DNA from: Cronobacter sakazakii
Lineage (GTDB): Bacteria; Pseudomonadota; Gammaproteobacteria; Enterobacterales; Enterobacteriaceae
Direction: 5' to 3'
NCBI RefSeq assembly: GCF_000982825.1
Contig: NZ_CP011047.1
Coordinates: 3,720,001-3,784,000 of the forward strand
Length of the DNA stretch: 64,000 nt
Made by a program: the position numbers and the translations under genes. The notes beneath the pieces are model-generated. The model was not told the DNA's origin and made no database searches. It worked only from the letters and a program-made list of their open reading frames with translations. Of this stretch, positions 43,424 to 53,700 are shown in pieces. The number at the start of each line of letters is the position of its first letter. The first letter of the stretch is position 1.

Positions 43424-43427
43424 TTCG

Positions 43428-44711
43428 TCAGGCTTTCAGCAGGCCGTCGGCAAGGAAGCGGGATTTATCCGCCACCCCCGGCAGCACAAAGAAATAGCCG
43501 CCGCCGATAGGCTTCACATACTCCTCCAGCGCCTCGCCGTTAAGCCGTTTTTGCACCGTTAAAAATCCCTTTTCGAGATCGTGCTGGTAGCAGACAAACA
43601 GCAGGCCCATGTCGAGCTGGCCGGAATTGGTCACGCCGAGCGAATAGCTGTAGCCGCGGCGCACCATCAGGCTGGACTGCGTCTCGGGTGTGCGCGGGTT
43701 CGCGAGCCGGATGTGGCTGTCGAGCGCAATCACGTTACCGTCAGGATCTTTACTGTAGTCCGGCACGTCATGCTCATGCTGCATACCAAGTGGCGCGCCG
43801 GTCTGTTTGTCGCGCCCGAAAATCGTCTGCTGCTCTTTGAGCGGCGTGCGGTCCCAAAACTCCACGTGGAACTGAATAATGCGCACGGCCTGATAGCTGC
43901 CGCCCACCGCCCACGCGGGCTCGCCCTGATCCGGCGTTACCCACACCACGCTGTCCATTAACGCGGTATTACGCGTATCGGGGTTCGCGGTGCCGTCTTT
44001 AAAGCCAAGCAAATTCACCGGCGTCTCTTTGCCACGGCTGCGCGCCGCGTGATCTGAGATAAACCCTTCACGCTTCCAGCGCACGCTCAGCAGATCCGGC
44101 GTGTGCTTAATAATATCGCGCAGCGCATGGATCACCGTATCCTGGGTATTGGCGCAGATTTGCAGCAGCAGATCGCCGTGACACAGCGCCGCGTCCAGTG
44201 AATCGTTCGGGAAACGCTCCATCTTTTGCAGCTTTTTCGGCATCTGCGGCGCAAGGCCGTAGCGATCGTCAAATAAAGAACGCCCCAGCGATACGGTGAT
44301 CGTCAGGTTATCCGGCGCAATCACCGGCCCCAGAATACCGGAATCCATCGGCGGCAGACGCGGGTTCGGCGTCTGCGGCGCCGGGCCGCCCGCGGTTAAA
44401 AACGCGATGCGGTCGGTGAGCAAACGGAACAGCCGTTCGAGATCGGCTTTGTTTCCCGCCAGCACATCGAAGGCCACCAGCATCATCGACGCCTGCTGCG
44501 GCGTCAGCACGCCTGCCTGATGCGCGCCGTAAAACGGCTGCGTCTCCTGACGCGCATCCGGGGGAAGCGTGCCGGGCGCGCTCTGTACCTGCGCGCCATG
44601 CGCCACCGGACAACCGCCGGTGACCGCGAGCGCGCCGGTCAGCGCGCCCAGCCCTTTCAGCAGACGGCGGCGCGCCGGTTGCGGCACGCCGTGAGTATCA
44701 TGTTCTTGCAT
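43428..44711 (-). CDS. efeB: Deferrochelatase/peroxidase EfeB (DyP type)
   Basis: Periplasmic dye-decolourising heme peroxidase of the EfeUOB ferrous-iron uptake system, reported to release iron from heme or oxidise Fe2+. It has 427 residues. A twin-arginine signal is visible (ARRRLLKGLGALTGALAVTGG). The DyP hallmark G-x-x-D-G is in LLGFKDGTANPDTRN (distal Asp). The proximal heme His is likely in IRLANPRTPE-preceding SHIRLANP. It lies 5 bp after efeO. Confidence 0.95.
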   Translation of the reverse strand: MQEHDTHGVPQPARRRLLKGLGALTGALAVTGGCPVAHGAQVQSAPGTLPPDARQETQPFYGAHQAGVLTPQQASMMLVAFDVLAGNKADLERLFRLLTDRIAFLTAGGPAPQTPNPRLPPMDSGILGPVIAPDNLTITVSLGRSLFDDRYGLAPQMPKKLQKMERFPNDSLDAALCHGDLLLQICANTQDTVIHALRDIIKHTPDLLSVRWKREGFISDHAARSRGKETPVNLLGFKDGTANPDTRNTALMDSVVWVTPDQGEPAWAVGGSYQAVRIIQFHVEFWDRTPLKEQQTIFGRDKQTGAPLGMQHEHDVPDYSKDPDGNVIALDSHIRLANPRTPETQSSLMVRRGYSYSLGVTNSGQLDMGLLFVCYQHDLEKGFLTVQKRLNGEALEEYVKPIGGGYFFVLPGVADKSRFLADGLLKA

Positions 44712-44716
44712 TACGC

Positions 44717-45844
44717 TTAGTCCAGTCCGAGCACGCCACGCAGTAACGAGAGATCTTCAGCAAGCGAGGTAATCGGCCCTTTCAGCGCGTTGCGGTCAGC
44801 GTCGGTCAGCTTGTCGTAGGTCTCAAAACCGTCTTTAGTGCGGTACTTCGCAAGGATCGCATCCACTTTTTTGAAGTTCGCGTCCACTTTCGCGAGCAGC
44901 GGCGCGTTCTCTTTTTGCAGTTGCGGACGCAGCAGATTCACAATTTTCTGCGCGCCATCGATATTGGCCTGGAAATCCCACAGATCGGTGTGGCTGTAGC
45001 GATCTTCTTCACCGCTGATTTTGCTGGCCGCCACTTCTTCGATAAGGCCTGCCGCGCCGCCCACGACTTTGCCCGGCGGGAAGGCGAGTTCACTGATGCG
45101 TTTTTGCAGCTCCAGCACGTCGCTGTTGAGCTTGTCGGCATACTGCTCCATGCCTTTGACGCTGTTATCGCCAAACAGCGCTTTTTCCAGGCGGTGGAAG
45201 CCGGTAAATTTCGGGTCGGCTGCTTTCTGCTCGTAATCATCTTCGCGGGCGTCGATGCTGCCGTCGAGATCGGAGAACAGCTCGGCGATAGGCTCGATAC
45301 GCTCATAGTGCTGGCGAGTGGGCGCGTAGAGGGATTTCGCTTTGGCGATATCGCCTGCTTTTACCGCGTCGGTAAACGCTTTGGTGCCGGAAACCAGCGC
45401 GGCGGTTTCGGCGCTCACCCAGGTTTTGTACTCGGTCACAGCGCCTTCCAGCGACATCAGCTCGCTCTTCGCCGCCGCTTTTTCACCACCGGCGGCCTTG
45501 ACGATAAGCTTGCCTTTCGGGTTGCTCAGCAGGCCGCAGGTCATGTCATATTCACCCGGCTCCAGGTTAGCGGTCATCTTCTGGCTAAAGCCTGGCGCGA
45601 TGTTTTCGCGCTCTTCGACGACCATCACGCCTTTAAGGATTTCCCACTCCAGCGCCTTCTGGCTGTGGTTCAGGATGATGAACTGGGTTTTACCGGCGTT
45701 TACCGTGAGCGTCATCGGCTCGCACTGTTTGTCGTTTACGGTGACTTTCACCTGCGGAATATCCGCCGCGCGGGCGGCAAAGGCGGAGCTGATAAGCGCC
45801 AGCAGCGTCACGGAAAGCGCGCTACGGCGAAGTTGATTCGTCAT
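44717..45844 (-). CDS. efeO: Iron uptake protein EfeO
   Basis: Periplasmic partner of EfeU, with an N-terminal cupredoxin-like domain and a C-terminal M75 peptidase-like (imelysin) domain. It has 375 residues, the E. coli length, from MTNQLRRSALSVTLLALISSAFAARA (signal peptide). The cupredoxin part includes CEPMTLTVNAGKTQFIILNHSQKALEWEI and YDMTCGLLSNPKG. The M75 signature H-x-x-E is in GFHRLEKALFGD. It is followed by efeB 5 bp on and preceded by efeU. Confidence 0.96.
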   Translation of the reverse strand: MTNQLRRSALSVTLLALISSAFAARAADIPQVKVTVNDKQCEPMTLTVNAGKTQFIILNHSQKALEWEILKGVMVVEERENIAPGFSQKMTANLEPGEYDMTCGLLSNPKGKLIVKAAGGEKAAAKSELMSLEGAVTEYKTWVSAETAALVSGTKAFTDAVKAGDIAKAKSLYAPTRQHYERIEPIAELFSDLDGSIDAREDDYEQKAADPKFTGFHRLEKALFGDNSVKGMEQYADKLNSDVLELQKRISELAFPPGKVVGGAAGLIEEVAASKISGEEDRYSHTDLWDFQANIDGAQKIVNLLRPQLQKENAPLLAKVDANFKKVDAILAKYRTKDGFETYDKLTDADRNALKGPITSLAEDLSLLRGVLGLD

Positions 45845-45899
45845 GACCATCCCTCTAAAAGTATGTTGTAACTAAGCCACGCACGGGCGCGGCAAAAAA

Positions 45900-46730
45900 T
45901 CAGGCGTTCCCGGAGACGCGCGCTTCGGCGCGCGCTGGCAGCGCATAAAACGCCAGCGCCGGGATCAGATAGATAAACCATACCGCCACTTCGCTGACGG
46001 TCGGCGCTTCCTGGTAGCCGAAAATGCCTTCCAGCAGCGTGCCGGTGAGCGAATGCGTGGAGAGCACATTGCTGAAATCAAACGCCACGGCCTGGAAGTG
46101 GTTCCACAGTCCGGCTTCATGAAACGCGCGAATGGCACCCGCCGCGAGCCCGGCGGCGACGAGCAGAATAAAGAGGCTGCTCCAGCGGAAAAACGCGCCG
46201 AGATTAAGACGAATGCCGCCCCAGTAGAGCAGAAAACCGAGCACCACGGCGGTCGCAAGCCCAAGCATTGCGCCGAGCGGCGGCCAGACGCCGACATCCT
46301 GGCCAAACGCCGCCAGCAGGAAGAAGACCGATTCCAGACCCTCGCGCGCGACCGCAAAAAACACCATCATGATCAGCGCCCAGCCGTGACCGCCGGGGCG
46401 TTTCAGCGCGCGATCCACGGCCTGTTCCAGCTCGCCTTTCACGTTGCGGGAGACTTTACGCATCCAGAACACCATCCAGGTGAGGATCACGACGGCCACC
46501 GTCGCCACAAGCCCTTCAAACAGCTCCTGCTCTTTTTGCGGGAACTCGCCGGTAGTTTCATTGATAAAAATACCGAGGCCTAAGCAGAGGGCGGCGGCGA
46601 GAAACACGCCCGCCCACATTACGCCAAGCCAGTTGCCGCGCTGCGTGCGTTTAAGATAGCTCGCAATAAGGCTGACGATGAGCGCCGCTTCAAGGCCTTC
46701 ACGCAGCATAATCAGAAAAGGAACAAACAT
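45900..46730 (-). CDS. efeU: Ferrous iron permease EfeU
   Basis: Inner-membrane Fe2+ permease of the OFeT/Ftr1 family, 276 residues and about seven helices. Two R-E-G-L-E motifs, the iron-binding signature, are present: MLREGLEAALIVSLIASY and AREGLESVFFLLAAFG. The frame is intact, unlike E. coli K-12, where efeU is frameshifted. A Fur box lies 60 bp upstream. The efeU-efeO-efeB operon is complete and should work in acidic aerobic iron uptake. Confidence 0.96.
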   Translation of the reverse strand: MFVPFLIMLREGLEAALIVSLIASYLKRTQRGNWLGVMWAGVFLAAALCLGLGIFINETTGEFPQKEQELFEGLVATVAVVILTWMVFWMRKVSRNVKGELEQAVDRALKRPGGHGWALIMMVFFAVAREGLESVFFLLAAFGQDVGVWPPLGAMLGLATAVVLGFLLYWGGIRLNLGAFFRWSSLFILLVAAGLAAGAIRAFHEAGLWNHFQAVAFDFSNVLSTHSLTGTLLEGIFGYQEAPTVSEVAVWFIYLIPALAFYALPARAEARVSGNA

Positions 46731-47087
46731 TCGGGCACCTGTAAGTGTGAAATCAGGTCAACTGATGCAAAGAAACGTAAACGGGAGTGAAAGTGATTAT
46801 CATTACCGCCAAAAGAAAAACAAGCGAAATGTGGGGATAAGTATGACGAAGTGTAAAAGTTGCGAAGTTGAGTAGTCACCTGATGAAACCATAAGCGAAA
46901 TCGGCTGGCCCGGCGCCGCGTTTTCTCTTTCCACCGCCCTCTGAAAACATTCACCTGAAAAATAGCCAGCCATCGCTTTTTCTTATTCCATTTGCCAGAT
47001 AACGATGCGGGAAATTATGCTTAGCGCGCTGTTTACCGGCCCGTTTTTATGTGGCTAACTATTTTTCTTTCAGACACCTGCGTAACT
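46731..47087. other. Divergent control region efeU / nucleoside transporter
   Basis: 357 bp between divergent genes. It holds the Fur box at 46789-46807 and presumably both promoters. I see no gene in it. Confidence 0.6.
46789..46807 (-). promoter_or_regulatory. Fur box of efeUOB
   Basis: Minus strand GGTAATGATAATCACTTTC matches the 19-bp Fur consensus GATAATGATAATCATTATC at 16 positions. It lies 59 bp before the efeU start and predicts iron repression. Confidence 0.88.
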
Positions 47088-48272
47088 ATGACAACCATAC
47101 TGCATTTTATTTTCGCCGTGGTGGCGATCCTCCTGCTCGCGTGGCTCGCAAGCTTTGACCGTAAAAAGATCCGCCTGCGTTATATTCTTCAGCTGATTGT
47201 GATTGAAGCGGCGCTCGCCTGGTTCTTCCTGCATGCACAGGCCGGGCTGCTGGTTATCCAGTCGATTGCCGGCGCGTTCTCCTCGCTGCTGCACTTCGCG
47301 GCCCAGGGCACCGATTTTGTCTTCGGCGGCATGAGCCAGAAAGGTCTCGCGTTTGTCTTTCTCGGCGTGCTCTGCCCTATCGTGTTTATCTCCGCGCTCA
47401 TCGGCATTCTGCAACACTGGCGCATTCTGCCAATTTTTATCCGCGTCATCGGTACGCTGCTGTCGAAAGTTAACGGCATGGGTAAGCTGGAATCCTTTAA
47501 CGCTGTCAGTTCACTGATCCTCGGCCAGTCGGAAAACTTTATCGCCTATAAAGGCGTGCTGGCGGATCTCTCCTCGCGTCGGCTGTTCACAATGGCGGCG
47601 ACCGCCATGTCCACCGTTTCGCTCTCCATCGTTGGCGCGTATATGTCGATGATCGAGGCGAAATATGTGGTGGCGGCCCTGGTGCTTAACCTCTTCAGCA
47701 CGTTCATCATTCTCTCGGTTATCAACCCGACGCGCCCGCAGGATGAGCCGGAAGTGAAGCTTGAAAAGCTGCATGAATCACAAAGCTTTTTCGAGATGCT
47801 CGGCGAGTACATTCTGGCGGGCTTTAAGGTGGCGATGATTATTCTCGCGATGCTGATTGGCTTTATCGCCATTATCAGCGCGGTGAATGCGCTGTTCCTG
47901 ACGCTGTTCGGTCAGAGCTTCCAGCAACTGCTGGGCTACGTGTTTTACCCGCTCGCCTGGCTTATCGGGATTCCGGCGCAGGATGCCCTGACGGCGGGCG
48001 GCATTATGGCCACCAAGCTGGTCGCCAATGAGTTCGTGGCGATGATCGAGCTGCAAAAAATCGCCGCGACGCTCTCCCCGCGCGGTCTCGGTATTCTGTC
48101 GGTCTTCCTGGTGTCGTTTGCCAACTTCGCGTCCATCGGCATTGTGGCCGGGGCGATTAAGGGGCTGAACGAGCCGCAGGGCAACGCGGTGTCGCGCTTT
48201 GGCCTGCGTCTGGTCTATGGCGCGACGCTGGTGAGTTTACTCTCCGCGGCCTTCGCCGGGCTGGTGCTGTAA
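47088..48272 (+). CDS. NupC/CNT-family nucleoside transporter
   Basis: Concentrative nucleoside transporter of 394 residues, an inner-membrane H+ or Na+ symporter. Family motifs visible are FVFLGVLCPIVFISALIGILQHWRILP, GMGKLESFNAVSSLILGQSENFIAYKG (the conserved G-x-x-E-x-x-Q-x-E-S type substrate block), GGIMATKLVANEFVAMIELQ and RGLGILSVFLVSFANFASIGIVAGAIKGL. It belongs to the NupC/NupX/PsuT group; I cannot say which orthologue. E. coli has no such gene between efeU and putP, so it is an accessory insertion or a loss there. Confidence 0.9.
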   Translation: MTTILHFIFAVVAILLLAWLASFDRKKIRLRYILQLIVIEAALAWFFLHAQAGLLVIQSIAGAFSSLLHFAAQGTDFVFGGMSQKGLAFVFLGVLCPIVFISALIGILQHWRILPIFIRVIGTLLSKVNGMGKLESFNAVSSLILGQSENFIAYKGVLADLSSRRLFTMAATAMSTVSLSIVGAYMSMIEAKYVVAALVLNLFSTFIILSVINPTRPQDEPEVKLEKLHESQSFFEMLGEYILAGFKVAMIILAMLIGFIAIISAVNALFLTLFGQSFQQLLGYVFYPLAWLIGIPAQDALTAGGIMATKLVANEFVAMIELQKIAATLSPRGLGILSVFLVSFANFASIGIVAGAIKGLNEPQGNAVSRFGLRLVYGATLVSLLSAAFAGLVL

Positions 48273-48277
48273 AAGAA

Positions 48278-48303
48278 AAGGCGGGGTCTCCCCCGCCTTT
48301 TTC
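48278..48303. terminator. Terminator after the nucleoside transporter
   Basis: AAGGCGGGG / CCCCGCCTT stem with a short loop and TTTTT, between converging genes. An A-rich flank allows use on both strands. Confidence 0.88.
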
Positions 48304-48724
48304 AGAACTGTACGCACACGCTTTCATCGACGCGCATGACCGACTCCTGCGCAAAGCGCGATTTGTAAATTCCGCGCAGAGCTTCAATCCCCTTCTCGCT
48401 CACGCTGTCATTCGCGTGAATCAGCATCAGCGCCTTGCTTGGCTCGCGCGCCACCTTGCCATCGTTACCGAGCCACTGCCCGCGCGCGTCAAATACCGTC
48501 AGCCCGTCGCGAAAGCGCGGCGTGACGTCGTTATCCACAAAACGCTGCCACTCGTCTGCGGTAATTGCCGGGCCGGAGGGCCGGTTGAGGCCAAAGTACA
48601 GCGTGGTTTGCGTCATGCGGTTTTGCGCCGCGCAGCGCGGCGCCTGTTCTGGCGCGTGCGGCGCGCAACCGGCGAGCGTCGCCGCCAGCGCGAGTGAAAC
48701 AATAATCTTGTGAATCGCCATCAT
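48302..48724 (-). CDS. DUF3574 lipoprotein
   Basis: 140-residue predicted lipoprotein of unknown function. The signal MMAIHKIIVSLALAATLAGC ends in lipobox L-A-G-C. The mature part TQTTLYFGLNRPSGPAITADEWQRFVDNDVTPRFRDGLTVFDARGQWLGNDG is the DUF3574 signature. It converges on the nucleoside transporter and lies downstream of putP. It is not present here in E. coli. Confidence 0.85.
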   Translation of the reverse strand: MMAIHKIIVSLALAATLAGCAPHAPEQAPRCAAQNRMTQTTLYFGLNRPSGPAITADEWQRFVDNDVTPRFRDGLTVFDARGQWLGNDGKVAREPSKALMLIHANDSVSEKGIEALRGIYKSRFAQESVMRVDESVCVQF

Positions 48725-48799
48725 CCTGTCCTTTTTTGTTATGGGTGAACGCGACGATAACAGCGTAAATCGCGGCGTCTGGCAAGCTACCGGATTGAT

Positions 48800-48830
48800 G
48801 AAAAAGAAAAAACCCGCCGGGTGGCGGGTT
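48800..48830 (-). terminator. Terminator of putP
   Basis: AACCCGCC / GGCGGGTT stem with a GGGT loop. On the minus strand it is followed by TTTTCTTTTTC, 12 bp after the putP stop. Confidence 0.85.
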
Positions 48831-48841
48831 TGTTAAGACGC

Positions 48842-50350
<1,509 letters not shown>

Positions 50351-50526
50351 TTCACTTCTCCGCGTTATGGCCGGGTCGCCCCGTTTATCACCGCCGGAAC
50401 GTAGCGGTGGCGTTATTGTCATGTCGTGTGGCGGCAGTATCCTGCCGGAAGCGTTTTTTATTCACAATCGATTTAACACACCATTCACATGTTTTGCATC
50501 TGTGAAACCTGTACATTTTTTGAGAG

Positions 50527-50703
50527 GTTGCACTCGCTCACGCTTTTGCCGGTTGCACCTGTTAAAAATGTTAACCAGGCCCGGATTCTGAGCTTATAAC
50601 CGCCCTTTCTTCGGTGCGTCATAGCAATTTCATATTTAACATTTCATTCATTTTTAAGCTTGCTGGCGAGGTCACATTTAACAAGGTTGCACAAAGTTGC
50701 AAC
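50527..50703. promoter_or_regulatory. PutA operators in the putP-putA control region
   Basis: GTTGCA, the DNA motif bound by the PutA ribbon-helix-helix domain, occurs at 50527-50532, 50552-50557, 50686-50691 and 50696-50701. The last forms the palindrome GTTGCAAC. E. coli has five such sites in a control region of about the same length, repressing both put genes when proline is absent. Confidence 0.85.
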
Positions 50704-50763
50704 ATGATAGATATTGCCGATCATTCGCCTTTTTTATACAGACCGAGACACAGGAGTAAGGGC

Positions 50764-53700
50764 ATGGGCACCACCACGATGGGGGTCAAGCTGGACGACG
50801 CCACCCGCGAGCGCATTAAATCCGCCGCGACGAAAATCGACCGCACGCCGCACTGGCTGATTAAACAGGCCATCTTTAATTATCTGGAACAGCTGGAGAA
50901 CAGCGACGGCCTGCCGGAGCTGCCTGCGCTGCTGGCGGGCGCGGCGAACGAAAGCGATGAAGTACCAGCGCCAGTGGAAGAAACTCACCAGCCGTTCCTT
51001 GAATTCGCCGAGCAGATCCAGCCGCAGTCCGTCAGCCGTGCGGCCATCACTGCCGCCTGGCGTCGTGCGGAAACCGACGCGGTGCCGATGCTGCTGGAGC
51101 AGGCCCGTCTGCCGCAGCCGGTCGCCGAGAAAACCCACCAGCTTGCCTGGAGCCTCGCCGAGAAGCTGCGCAACCAGAAAACCGCCTCCGGCCGCGCCGG
51201 TATGGTGCAGAGCCTGTTACAGGAGTTTTCGCTCTCCTCGCAGGAAGGCGTGGCGCTGATGTGCCTTGCCGAAGCGCTGCTGCGTATCCCGGATAAAGCC
51301 ACGCGTGATGCGTTGATCCGCGACAAAATCAGCAACGGCAACTGGCAGTCGCACATTGGCCGCAGCCCGTCGCTGTTTGTCAACGCCGCCACCTGGGGCC
51401 TGCTGTTTACGGGCCGTCTGGTCTCGACGCACAACGAAGCCAGCCTGTCGCGCTCGCTCAACCGCATTATTGGCAAGAGCGGCGAGCCCCTTATCCGTAA
51501 AGGCGTGGACATGGCGATGCGTCTGATGGGCGAACAATTCGTGACCGGCGAAACCATCGCCGAGGCGCTGGCCAACGCGCGCAAGCTTGAAGAGAAAGGC
51601 TTTCGTTACTCCTACGATATGCTGGGCGAAGCGGCGCTCACCGCCGCCGACGCGCAGGCTTACATGGTCTCCTACCAGCAGGCTATTCACGCCATCGGCA
51701 AAGCCTCCAACGGGCGCGGCATTTATGAAGGGCCGGGCATTTCAATTAAGCTCTCCGCCCTGCACCCGCGCTACAGCCGCGCGCAGTACGACCGCGTGAT
51801 GGAAGAGCTCTACCCGCGCCTGAAATCCCTGACGCTGCTGGCGCGCCAGTATGACATCGGCATTAATATCGACGCCGAAGAGGCCGACCGCCTGGAAATC
51901 TCCCTCGATCTGCTGGAAAAACTCTGCTTTGAGCCGGAGCTGGCGGGCTGGAACGGCATCGGGTTTGTGATTCAGGCGTACCAGAAGCGCTGCCCGTTCG
52001 TTATCGATTATCTGATCGATCTCGCCACCCGCAGCCGTCGTCGTCTGATGATCCGTCTGGTGAAAGGCGCTTACTGGGACAGCGAAATCAAGCGCGCCCA
52101 GATGGAAGGCCTTGAGGGCTACCCGGTTTACACCCGCAAGGTTTACACCGACATCTCCTACCTCGCCTGCGCGAAGAAACTGCTGGCGGTGCCGAACCTT
52201 ATCTACCCGCAGTTCGCCACACACAACGCCCATACGCTGGCGGCCATCTACAATCTGGCGGGCCAGAACTACTACCCCGGCCAGTATGAATTCCAGTGCC
52301 TGCACGGCATGGGCGAGCCGCTCTATGAGCAGGTGGTTGGTAAAATCAGCGACGGCAAACTGAACCGTCCGTGCCGTATTTACGCGCCGGTCGGCACCCA
52401 TGAGACGCTGCTGGCCTATCTGGTGCGTCGCCTGCTTGAAAACGGTGCCAACACCTCGTTTGTGAACCGCATCGCCGATAACACGCTGTCGCTGGACGAT
52501 CTGGTGGCCGACCCGGTCAGCGCAGTCGAACAGCTGGCGGCGCAGGAAGGCCGCGTCGGTCTGCCGCACCCGAAAATCCCGTTACCGCAGGATCTCTACG
52601 GCGAAGGGCGCGTTAACTCCGCCGGGCTTGATCTGGCGAACGAACACCGCCTGGCGTCGCTCTCCTCGTCGCTGCTGAACAGCGCGCTGCAAAAATGGCG
52701 CGCGCTGCCGATGCTGGAAAAAACTGTGGACGACGGCGAGCTGGCACCGGTGATTAACCCCGCCGAGCCGCGCGATATCGTCGGTTACGCCCGTGAAGCC
52801 ACCGAAGCGGAAGTGGCGCAGGCGCTGGAAAGCGCGGTGAACAACGCGCCTATCTGGTTCGCCACGCCGCCGCAGGAGCGCGCCGCCATTCTTGAGCGCG
52901 CCGCCGTGCTGATGGAAGACCAGACCCAGACGCTGATTGGCATTCTGGTGCGCGAAGCGGGTAAAACCTTCGCTAACGCCATCGCCGAAGTGCGCGAGGC
53001 GGTCGACTTCCTGCGCTATTACGCAGGCCAGGTGCGTGATGATTTCGATAACGAAACCCATCGCCCGCTCGGCCCGGTCGTCTGTATCAGCCCGTGGAAC
53101 TTCCCGCTGGCTATCTTTACCGGCCAGGTGGCCGCCGCGCTTGCCGCAGGCAACAGCGTGCTGGCGAAACCGGCGGAGCAGACGCCGCTTATCGCCGCTC
53201 AGGGCATTCAGATCCTGCTGGAAGCAGGCGTGCCGCAGGGCGTGGTACAGCTGCTGCCAGGGCGTGGCGAAACTGTCGGCGCGCAGCTTACGGGCGATCC
53301 GCGCGTGCGTGGTGTGATGTTCACCGGTTCAACGGAAGTGGCGACGCTGTTGCAGCGCAACATCGCCGACCGTCTCGATCCGCAGGGCCGTCCGACGCCG
53401 CTTATCGCGGAAACCGGCGGGCTGAACGCCATGATTGTCGACTCCTCCGCGCTCACGGAACAGGTGGTCGTGGATGTCGTGGCCTCAGCTTTCGACAGCG
53501 CCGGCCAGCGCTGCTCCGCGCTGCGCGTGCTCTGCCTCCAGGAAGAGATTGCCGATCACACCCTGACCATGCTGAAAGGCGCGATGGCCGAATGCCGGAT
53601 GGGCAACCCTGGCCGCCTGACGACCGACATCGGACCGGTTATCGACGCCGACGCCAAAGCCGGTATCGAGCGCCATATTCAGGCGATGCGCGCCAAAGGC

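Larger units (their letters stand above)
42890..43427. other. Long upstream region of phoH
   Basis: 538 bp between phoH and efeB. The first ~310 bp form an open, in-frame leader of phoH with hairpins such as GGAGGAGCCTCCTCC (43096-43110) and GTCCAG-TT-CTGGAC (43147-43160). The remainder is AT-rich promoter DNA with a weak PhoB-box candidate at 43306-43325, followed by the efeB terminator. Confidence 0.55.

Noticed and set aside
43198..43428. Separate small gene between phoH and efeB
   Set aside because: The AT-rich part has no open frame with a start signal, and the rest is in frame with phoH.
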